DNA of 59,120 nt, taken from an uncultured Prevotellaceae bacterium (GTDB lineage: Bacteria > Bacteroidota > Bacteroidia > Bacteroidales > Muribaculaceae). Positions 52,392 to 59,120 of this stretch are shown in pieces (position 1 is the stretch's first letter; the number at the start of each line of letters is the position of its first letter). The translations under genes and the position numbers were made by a program. The stretch covers positions 1 to 59,120 of the forward strand of contig CAMVKS010000015.1 in NCBI GenBank assembly GCA_947167995.1, written 5' to 3'. The notes under the pieces were generated by a model. It had not been told where the DNA came from, did not search any database, and was given only the letters and a program-made list of their open reading frames with translations.

Positions 52392-54734
52392 TTACTTTAT
52401 CACAGCGATTTTTGTTAGGGGCTTGCCATTAGGTCTCGGAGAGCCTTGAGCGGCATACACACTGTAAACGCCTGTTTTGACGGGAACTCCAGCGGCATCG
52501 CAAGCGTCCCACATAGCAACCCCACCTGTGGAAGTCAACATGGCCACAGTCTTGCCTGTAGCATCAACAACAACCACAGTGGAGTTTTCCATCAACCCCT
52601 TGATAGTGACATATCCAGTGAAAGTCGACTGAACAGGATTGGGATAGGCCGACACATTACTGTAATCGCCTGCCGAAGGAGTCATATCGTTAAAATATTC
52701 CACCACTCCTTTAGGGGTGACAATAAGCACCGAGTTGGTGGCTCGATTGCAACAAACACTATAGATTTGATTGGAAGGAAGCACGCTATTTGACACGTCA
52801 AAGTGCTTGATGATTTCAGAGCCATCGGCACTCACCAGATAGACACCACCATCATCGGTTCCTATCCACTTGCGATTCAAGCCATCACAGTCAATGCAGT
52901 TAACTTGAACACCTTCAAGTAGATACTCGTTCACATCAACACCCTCATTCCTTGTAACCTTGTTTACTGTGATGTGGAAGTCTTCATCAAAAGCTCTTCT
53001 CGGATCAAAAGAGATTACACCTCTCACAGTTCCAATCCATATCATACCATCGTTATCGGCTTTGATATACACCCAAGCATAGGTAGAGAAAGGCTTGTTG
53101 TCCTGATCCCTAAACGAACTAAACACTTTATACTGGTTCAGGCTGAGGTCGGCATTGTTGTTCCAAATAACCAGCAGGTCATCGAAGCCACCTGCCGAGT
53201 ACACCTTAGTGTCGCCGGCACCAATGTCAAAGGTCATTCGCTTGTAAGCGCTGTCACTATTTTTGCATGCTCCACCCAAATCATTGGTCACAAAATCTGA
53301 AGTCACAACACTGCCAAGAGCCTGCTTTTCGGGAGTAATAGCTATGGCATCGGGCGCTCCAGGGTAAGGCTGAGCTACCCACAAGTTTCCCTGAGAATCA
53401 AATGCAATTGCTCCAGCTCTTGCACTGATGGGGGCATTTGAGGAATTATACCTCACCACTATACTATCGTTCTGCACCTTTGCCACGCCACCTTCCTTGC
53501 GAGAGCAATAGAAATAGGTATTAGGCTCATTGGGCGACACAGCCAGCCAGTAGTTGCCACCATAGTTGCCAATGTTTGCAGGTGTGACATTGCTCCACTG
53601 CGACCCTGTCAAGGAATTGATTTCGGTATTTGTTGTAGCATCCCAAACTTCAAGAACACGGTTCTCGGCAGTTCGGCTAAGCAACACTCGGCTCTGATAA
53701 GGGTCATACACGCTCCAATAGGCTCTTTTGCCAATACTGATACCATTAGGCGCCACATACTCACCTTTAACGTTATTTACTATGTGTGCCAGTCCATTAC
53801 TGCCAAGCACCCACCAATTGTTGTTCTCTTGGGAAGTATAAATTTCATCATCATTGTGCATCTTGGCATTGCTGCCATTGATGTCAAAGGTGTAGTAATA
53901 ATCATAGTAGCTTTCCACATCGCCCGACACCACATAGAATCTACTTGCTACAAAGCCATTGGGAGTTTGCTGTACCGACTTGGGAATAGCATCGACAATC
54001 TTCACGGGTGAAAATGACAGTTTCCCTTCACTGTCATTGCTCATTGTCACCTCATAGAAAGACGAAGCTGTCGTAAAAAAGAACTTGTTGTCGTTGATGG
54101 GGTAAATGCGGCCTTTGCCCACTGTGTTCGGACTCTGTTGAAACCATCTAAGCACCTCAATCTGTTCATTAGCTTGGCAGTAATAGAATTGATCGGAAAC
54201 ACTCATCACCTTGTAGTCACCCACAATGGCAACCGAGTTGACTGGATACTCATAATTTCTCACCTCTACCATGTCCCAAGTGTCATCTTCAATAACAACA
54301 TACCCAAATGATGTGGCAACATAAGTTTTATTGTTACCAAAGTTAATGTCATTGATTTCCTTTGCCTTGGGCATTATTACATCTTTGACAGCAGGAATAT
54401 TGATAATATTCCCATTACTATCAATGATATCGATATTGCAGTCGGAATAGGCTACCACAAGATTACCTTTTTCAGGATTGTAATAAATTTGACTAACCTG
54501 CAAGCCATTGACATCTACTCGTGCCTCAAAAACATGCATCGACTGGGTAGACTTTTCATAATAAAATAAACTACCATTAGAAACTAAGTAGACCCGAGTG
54601 CCGGCATCAACACAGTTGTTGATAATGTTGCCATTAAAATTAGGATGTATTTTCCATTGTCCAGTGCCAATTTGAGCATCGGCTATTAAGGTTACCAGCA
54701 ATAAGGCCAGTGTGAAAAAGCTTTTTCGTATCAT
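52392..54734 (-). CDS. PorZ-like T9SS surface protein, copy 2
   Basis: 780 residues with the same plan: signal peptide, GTGQWKIHPNFNGNIINNCVDAGTRVYLVSNGSLF, two propellers, and a CTD (SAYPNPVQSTFTGYVTIKGLMENSTVVVVDATG). Closest to copy 3 by the CTD and the repeated blade sequences (NRKWIGTDDGGVYLVSADGSEIIKHFD). A TAGTTTTG box at 54800-54807 gives it its own promoter after the copy 3 terminator. Retention of full length and intact signal peptide argues that it is expressed. Confidence 0.85.
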   Translation of the reverse strand: MIRKSFFTLALLLVTLIADAQIGTGQWKIHPNFNGNIINNCVDAGTRVYLVSNGSLFYYEKSTQSMHVFEARVDVNGLQVSQIYYNPEKGNLVVAYSDCNIDIIDSNGNIINIPAVKDVIMPKAKEINDINFGNNKTYVATSFGYVVIEDDTWDMVEVRNYEYPVNSVAIVGDYKVMSVSDQFYYCQANEQIEVLRWFQQSPNTVGKGRIYPINDNKFFFTTASSFYEVTMSNDSEGKLSFSPVKIVDAIPKSVQQTPNGFVASRFYVVSGDVESYYDYYYTFDINGSNAKMHNDDEIYTSQENNNWWVLGSNGLAHIVNNVKGEYVAPNGISIGKRAYWSVYDPYQSRVLLSRTAENRVLEVWDATTNTEINSLTGSQWSNVTPANIGNYGGNYWLAVSPNEPNTYFYCSRKEGGVAKVQNDSIVVRYNSSNAPISARAGAIAFDSQGNLWVAQPYPGAPDAIAITPEKQALGSVVTSDFVTNDLGGACKNSDSAYKRMTFDIGAGDTKVYSAGGFDDLLVIWNNNADLSLNQYKVFSSFRDQDNKPFSTYAWVYIKADNDGMIWIGTVRGVISFDPRRAFDEDFHITVNKVTRNEGVDVNEYLLEGVQVNCIDCDGLNRKWIGTDDGGVYLVSADGSEIIKHFDVSNSVLPSNQIYSVCCNRATNSVLIVTPKGVVEYFNDMTPSAGDYSNVSAYPNPVQSTFTGYVTIKGLMENSTVVVVDATGKTVAMLTSTGGVAMWDACDAAGVPVKTGVYSVYAAQGSPRPNGKPLTKIAVIK

Positions 54735-54799
54735 GATTATTATAATATTATATTTTATTTATAACGATAGAAATAGCAATAAAATTGTATCGATTAAGA

Positions 54800-54807
54800 C
54801 AAAACTA
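54800..54807 (-). promoter_or_regulatory. -7 box of PorZ-like copy 2
   Basis: TAGTTTTG on the minus strand; leader of about 60 nt. The -33 element is imperfect. Confidence 0.45.
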
Positions 54808-54824
54808 TAGCATTAGACATAAAA

Positions 54825-54860
54825 CAAGGTTTCGACCATGCAATAGCAGTCGAAACCCTG
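54825..54860 (-). terminator. Terminator after PorZ-like copy 3
   Basis: GGTTTCGAC and GTCGAAACC arms (extended to 12 bp with mismatch) and a 12-nt loop, followed by TTTT on the minus strand, 24 nt after the stop of copy 3. Confidence 0.7.
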
Positions 54861-54886
54861 TCATTAAATGGGAGATTTTATAATCT

Positions 54887-57211
54887 TTACTTGATAATTG
54901 ATATCTTTATGAGAGGTTCACCTTCGGTAGAAGTCACATCCTGTGAGGCATAAACTTTATAGATGCCTGTCTCCATGCGATTGCCATTGGCATCACAACC
55001 ATCCCACAAGGCTATTCCTCCATCAGACATCAAGGCCTTGACAATATTGCCATCGATATCGGTTATTACCACATTAGAATTGGCCATCAAGCCATTGATG
55101 GCAATCATGCCGGTGAAGTCGGGCTCAACAGGATTGGGATAAGCATAGACGTTGCTGTAATCATCCTCGGCAGGTGTAACTCCTGGGAAGTATTCAACAA
55201 TGCCATTAGGAGTGACCATTACCACCGAATTAGTCGCACGGTTGCAACTCACACTGTATACCTGATCGCTTGGCAACGGGCTGTTGCTGGAATCGAAGTG
55301 CTTGTAAATTTCTGACCCATCAGGACTCACGAAATACACACCCGAAGTGTTGGTGGAGATCCATTTGTTGTTATCGGCATCAACATCAATCCAAGTAACA
55401 TGAATGCCGTCAAGAAGCACTCCAGAATCATCAAAGCCTTCGTTCTTAGTGAATCTAATGCGATTGATGCGGAAATCATCGTTGAATGCTTCTCGTGGGT
55501 CAAGGGAAATAACGCCAGTTTCAGAGCCAAGCCATAGGATGCTGTCGTTGTCGGGCCTGATGCACATCCAGTAGTATGCTATGTAGCTTTTGTTGTCTTG
55601 GTCGGTCAATGAACTGAATGTCTTATACTGCTTGAGACTCAAGTCTTCGTTGTTGTTCCAGAACACCAAATCTGCACCCCAGTCACCTGCCGAGAACACC
55701 TTGGTGTCACCAGCACCAATACCGAAGGTGATGCGCTTGAAACCAGCACTATAGCAAGCGCCGCCCATGTCGTTAATGACAAACTTGGATGAGTCAACCA
55801 CGTTGAGCAGTTGGTTCTCAGGGGTAATAGCAAAAGCGTCTATGTTATTGGCACTGCGCGATTGAGCTGCCCATAAGTTGCCTTTTGAATCAAATCGCAA
55901 AGCGCCACAACGAGCAGCATAAGGACTATTGGCAGCATAATATCTTGCTACCACTGTATCATTCTGAACCTTGCAGATTCCACTGTCGAGACGGCAGCAA
56001 TAGAAATAGGTGTTTGGTTCATTTGGCGAAGGCACAATCCACAGGTTGCCTTGGTTGTTGGGGGCATTGGCTGGAGTTATGTTTTGCCATGATGCACCAT
56101 TATATGAGTTTATCTCGGTCTTGGCACCACTGTTGGCAGTTGGCAAGATTGTGTTGTCGGTAGTACGGTTTACCAGCACGCGTTGCAGATAGGGGTCATA
56201 AGTACTCCAGTAGGCGTTGGCGCTGATGCTCACGCCATTGGGAGTCACATTTTCTTCTGTTGTGCCAGCTACCACATGAGACAGTCCATCGGCACCGAGC
56301 GTCCACCAGTTGCCTTCTTCCTGGCTCGACATCAGTTTGTTGCCAGTAACTTTGGTGGATTTGCTACCATCAGGCAAAATGGTATAGTAGTAATTCTTGG
56401 CTCCAAAACTTGCCACAAAACCTGCAGGATAGGGCTGAACGGTGACAGGTGTCGCAGCAACCACTTGCTTTGCAGTAAAGTTAAGGGTATCAACCCCTAA
56501 ACTATCGGTACCATGTCCAATTGTTATGATTTGGAATGTGCTCTTGCAAGAGAGGAAGAACTTGTTTTCATTAATTGGAAGGATGCGTCCTGGACCCTTG
56601 GCATTAGCCACTGTTTTGTGGCGCCAGGATGCTTCTATTTGTTGATTTGCGTTACAATAGTAGAAAAAGTTATTCAAGCTCATCACTTTATATCCACCTA
56701 TTTCGGCAACCGATGCAACACTTGCATTGTAGTCGCGGGTTTCTTTTACATCAAAAGTCTCGTTGTCGAGTACAATGTAGCCAAACGAAGTGGCAACATA
56801 AATCTTGCTGTCGGTGAATGTGACGTCATTGATAACTTTAGCCTTATGTAACACCACATCCTTGATTGCTGGAACATTTACTATCTCTCCACTATTATCA
56901 TGGATGATGTCAATGTTGCAGTCATTATAGGCAACTACAAGATATTGCTTGTCGTAGTTGTAATAAATCTGACTGATTTTAGTGCCGTTGAGCACATTGT
57001 TGGCATCAAGCACCTGATTGGTTCCAGCTTCCTTGTTGTAGCAATAAAGGCTTCCGCTTGAAAGATAATAAACACGATCGCCTGCATCAATGCAGTTAGT
57101 CGCACTTGAACCAACGAAATAAGGATGTATTTTCCATTGTCCAGCTCCCAGCTGTGCACTGGCCATAAATGGCAACGCAATGAACAATGCCAAGAATATT
57201 CTTTTTATCAT
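54887..57211 (-). CDS. PorZ-like T9SS surface protein, copy 3
   Basis: 774 residues. Signal peptide (MIKRIFLALFIALPFMASA), GAGQWKIHPYFVGSSATNCIDAGDRVYYLSSGSLY opens the N-terminal propeller, a second propeller follows (DSILWLGSETGVISLDPREAF, DNNKWISTNTSGVYFVSPDGSE), and a CTD (YAYPNPVEPDFTGMIAINGLMANSNVVITD). First of the three genes in the direction of transcription. Which copy serves as the ordinary PorZ cannot be told from the sequence. The upstream -7 candidate (TTACTTTG near 57285) is imperfect. Confidence 0.86.
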   Translation of the reverse strand: MIKRIFLALFIALPFMASAQLGAGQWKIHPYFVGSSATNCIDAGDRVYYLSSGSLYCYNKEAGTNQVLDANNVLNGTKISQIYYNYDKQYLVVAYNDCNIDIIHDNSGEIVNVPAIKDVVLHKAKVINDVTFTDSKIYVATSFGYIVLDNETFDVKETRDYNASVASVAEIGGYKVMSLNNFFYYCNANQQIEASWRHKTVANAKGPGRILPINENKFFLSCKSTFQIITIGHGTDSLGVDTLNFTAKQVVAATPVTVQPYPAGFVASFGAKNYYYTILPDGSKSTKVTGNKLMSSQEEGNWWTLGADGLSHVVAGTTEENVTPNGVSISANAYWSTYDPYLQRVLVNRTTDNTILPTANSGAKTEINSYNGASWQNITPANAPNNQGNLWIVPSPNEPNTYFYCCRLDSGICKVQNDTVVARYYAANSPYAARCGALRFDSKGNLWAAQSRSANNIDAFAITPENQLLNVVDSSKFVINDMGGACYSAGFKRITFGIGAGDTKVFSAGDWGADLVFWNNNEDLSLKQYKTFSSLTDQDNKSYIAYYWMCIRPDNDSILWLGSETGVISLDPREAFNDDFRINRIRFTKNEGFDDSGVLLDGIHVTWIDVDADNNKWISTNTSGVYFVSPDGSEIYKHFDSSNSPLPSDQVYSVSCNRATNSVVMVTPNGIVEYFPGVTPAEDDYSNVYAYPNPVEPDFTGMIAINGLMANSNVVITDIDGNIVKALMSDGGIALWDGCDANGNRMETGIYKVYASQDVTSTEGEPLIKISIIK

Positions 57212-57303
57212 AGTCTTAAAGTGTGTTATTTTCTCTTTTATAATTATTTAAACGCAAAAAGCGTTATTAAATTGTGTGTTAACTGCAAAGTAATTGTTTA
57301 GGT

Positions 57304-57777
57304 TCAATAACGCATCTCGCGCTCAATGAAATTGCGCGGAGTGTTCTTGAATGAGAACTTGCACCACTGGCCTGTCACGCTACTGTCATAACGGACATAT
57401 ATCTTTTTGCCTTGTGGAAAAAAATCCACATCTACATGTCCCGAAAAAAGGCTTTCTCGGCCTCCCAAAGCCGAAGCCTTACCTTTTTTTTCTTCAATCG
57501 TAAGTTTGTCATCAATTAATGTAGCTATAATATTAATTGTTTCGCCTTCAACAAGATGCACCCCCATGCGATTGATGGTCACAGTGCCGTCTTCATTTGA
57601 TGAAAGTTTTATGATATTTGACGATTTGCCAGTTGGGTCTTCGTCTTGGGGCTCGATATCAAGTGCCGTAATATAGGATGTCGCCGGCTTCACACTCTTC
57701 TGTCCAAGAAAGAAGCCCACCAAGCCCATGGCGACACAAAAAGCTATTGTATAAAATTCTACTGATGTAAAGTCCAT
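57304..57777 (-). CDS. Membrane-anchored hypothetical protein
   Basis: 157 residues. One N-terminal helix (VEFYTIAFCVAMGLVGFFLGQK), then a soluble beta-rich domain with several acidic loops (DEDPTGKSS, EDGTVTINRMGVHLVEGETINIIATLIDDKLTIEEKKG). No motif known to me. Met at 57777 is chosen because a TATCTTTG box lies seven nt upstream; an earlier in-frame Met (57816) lies before that box. It is 92 nt after the PorZ-like copy 3 start, same strand, and separately promoted. Confidence 0.7.
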   Translation of the reverse strand: MDFTSVEFYTIAFCVAMGLVGFFLGQKSVKPATSYITALDIEPQDEDPTGKSSNIIKLSSNEDGTVTINRMGVHLVEGETINIIATLIDDKLTIEEKKGKASALGGRESLFSGHVDVDFFPQGKKIYVRYDSSVTGQWCKFSFKNTPRNFIEREMRY

Positions 57778-57784
57778 TATTAGC

Positions 57785-57817
57785 CAAAGATAAAAGAATC
57801 TTAGATTACATGGCAAA
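57785..57817 (-). promoter_or_regulatory. Promoter of the 157-residue protein
   Basis: TTTG (57814-57817), 21-nt spacer, TATCTTTG (complement of 57785-57792); the ATG begins seven nt further on. Confidence 0.65.
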
Positions 57818-58011
57818 GGTAGTAATAAAACATGATAAACTCATGGCTTTTACCCGTTTTTTTGTCAATATTCCGTCGTTTATTTCAATGAACACTCACA
57901 ACCCTGCTATTACAACTGTTATACAGAATTTTATAATAAGACAAATCATTAGATTGGACACATTTTTGAAAAAATATCCCAAAAAATAGGACTTACGCAA
58001 AGAATTATTGC

Positions 58012-58019
58012 TATTTTTG
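58012..58019 (+). promoter_or_regulatory. -7 box of the polyprenyl synthase gene
   Basis: TATTTTTG, 12 nt before the ATG at 58032. No clear -33 element. Confidence 0.5.
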
Positions 58020-58031
58020 CAAACTGAAAAA

Positions 58032-59006
58032 ATGAAAAATCTTGACGACATCAGGCTTTTGATAGGTGACGATCTATCTCGGCTTAACAAAGTGATAGAA
58101 AATGCCCTCAAAAGCGACAACACACTTATGAACTCCATAGTCGCCAATTTTTTGGAGACTAAGGGCAAGCAATTGCGTCCCATTCTTGTGCTACTAAGCG
58201 GAAAACTAATGGGAGGCATCAACCAGCATGTGATAACTGCCGGAGCAGCGATAGAAATTCTTCACAATGCATCACTAATTCATGACGATGTCATTGACCA
58301 GAGCAAGCAACGCCGTGGCACCGACTCCATCAATGAAGTGTGGGACAACCATGTGGCTGTGTTGGTGGGCGATTTCTTCGTCAGTCGCGCTCTCGTGTGC
58401 GCTTTATCTACCAAGAATGCCCAAATTCTCGATGCACTTGCCAACTTGGGTGCCAACTTATCGCTTGGCGAGATTGACCAATTTGATATAGCACGCAAGC
58501 ACAACATCAACGAGAAATCCTATTTCAAAATCATCGAGAAGAAGACAGCAGCACTCTTCACAAGTTGTATTGAGGTGGGTGCTTTGGCAGCAGGGGCATC
58601 TTATGATGATATTGGCAATCTCAAAAAGTTTGCCGAGCTCATGGGAGTGTGTTTCCAAATCAAAGACGATACATTCGACTACTTCCATGACCCGGTTGTA
58701 GGGAAACCCACAGGCAACGACCTCAGAGAAGGAAAAGTGACCTTGCCTTTGATTTATGCGCTCTCGCTTGACAATCGTCCCGAGCACGACGTGATGCTTG
58801 AGATTCTCAACAAGCCGTCCTACGACAACTCCGACATCGACTGTTTAGTAGAATGGGCTAAGGACTGCGGCGGTATAGACTATGCCTACAGAAAAATGCA
58901 TGAGTTGTGCATTCAGGGAGATGCTCTCTTAGAGGTCTATGGCGATAATGAGTGCACTCAAGCTTTAAAAGCTATTTTCCACTATATCATTGAACGCAAC
59001 AAGTGA
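58032..59006 (+). CDS. Polyprenyl diphosphate synthase
   Basis: 324 residues, trans-isoprenyl diphosphate synthase fold. First Asp-rich motif HDDVIDQSKQRRG near 84-96, second QIKDDTFDYF near 211-220, both Mg-binding; KGKQLRP is the usual entry to helix A. It elongates allylic diphosphates with isopentenyl diphosphate; the chain length (octaprenyl or longer for menaquinone) depends on residues before the first motif and is not decided here. ATG at 58032 is chosen; earlier TTG codons overlap the promoter. Confidence 0.95.
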   Translation: MKNLDDIRLLIGDDLSRLNKVIENALKSDNTLMNSIVANFLETKGKQLRPILVLLSGKLMGGINQHVITAGAAIEILHNASLIHDDVIDQSKQRRGTDSINEVWDNHVAVLVGDFFVSRALVCALSTKNAQILDALANLGANLSLGEIDQFDIARKHNINEKSYFKIIEKKTAALFTSCIEVGALAAGASYDDIGNLKKFAELMGVCFQIKDDTFDYFHDPVVGKPTGNDLREGKVTLPLIYALSLDNRPEHDVMLEILNKPSYDNSDIDCLVEWAKDCGGIDYAYRKMHELCIQGDALLEVYGDNECTQALKAIFHYIIERNK

Positions 59007-59065
59007 GATAGAGGAAAACAGGAAATTATCAAGGCGTAAACAACGATAAACTCTAAAAATTAATC

Positions 59066-59120
59066 ATGAACAAAGTAATCATCATTGGCTGTGGCGGTGT
59101 GGGAACCGTGGTGGCACACA
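59066..59120 (+). CDS. Saccharopine dehydrogenase/carboxynorspermidine synthase-like, 5' end only
   Basis: The first 18 codons, MNKVIIIGCGGVGTVVAH, are the Rossmann NAD(P)-binding start (GCGGVG) of the saccharopine dehydrogenase family, which in Bacteroidetes is often the carboxynorspermidine synthase of polyamine synthesis. The gene runs off the right edge. Confidence 0.7.
   Translation, partial: MNKVIIIGCGGVGTVVAH

Overview
The window comes from a member of the Bacteroidales, most likely a gut Muribaculaceae-like or Prevotella-like relative. The signs are SusC/SusD pairs, lipoproteins with Bacteroidetes-style lipoboxes, promoters with the TAnnTTTG -7 box and a TTTG-like -33 box, almost no Shine-Dalgarno sequences, and proteins with type IX secretion (T9SS)-like C-terminal domains. 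The family assignment is inference; no 16S or other marker gene is present.

Layout. 1-1037 is non-coding, palindrome-rich DNA. 1040-8845 (minus) is a four-gene nutrient uptake operon: SusC, SusD, an HExxH metallopeptidase-like lipoprotein and a DUF4302-type lipoprotein. 9344-13274 (minus) holds a cysteine-less redoxin, a small outer-membrane barrel, ffh, panD and panC. 13473-24877 (plus) holds a tyrosine phosphatase overlapping a GH20 hexosaminidase, two recently duplicated secreted proteins, a TonB-dependent receptor, a ROK kinase and a GDPD-like protein. 24878-25440 is a repeat-filled spacer. 25462-35012 holds a hypothetical exported protein, tRNA-Arg, a tail-anchored mini-protein, an SGNH hydrolase, a tiny CTD-like protein, two large modular secreted proteins and a DUF4105 membrane protein. 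35020-36430 is a REP-associated tyrosine transposase (RAYT) with an extra Rossmann/DprA-like C-terminus, flanked on both sides by a 21-nt tandem repeat. 36509-44026 holds cardiolipin synthase, a GHL10 glycosidase, an RluA-type pseudouridine synthase, an AraC regulator, tRNA-Gln and tyrS. 44435-49890 is an AT-rich type III restriction-modification module with a structured leader, followed by a RecA-like ATPase with a C-terminal HTH. 49955-57211 (minus) carries three tandem PorZ-like T9SS proteins. 57304-59120 holds a small membrane-anchored protein, a polyprenyl diphosphate synthase and the start of a saccharopine-dehydrogenase-like gene.

Themes. Much of the window serves the cell envelope: uptake (SusCD, TonB receptor), glycan handling (GH20, GHL10, ROK), lipids (Cls, polyprenyl synthase, GDPD) and T9SS export (PorZ-like proteins plus several proteins with CTD-like tails). 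The accessory content is the RAYT and its repeats, the type III R-M system, and several families of dispersed intergenic hairpins. The most unusual items are the RAYT-Rossmann fusion with its repeat array, the mutually exclusive hairpins ahead of the type III methylase, the hairpin family whose stems co-vary, and the PorZ triplication.
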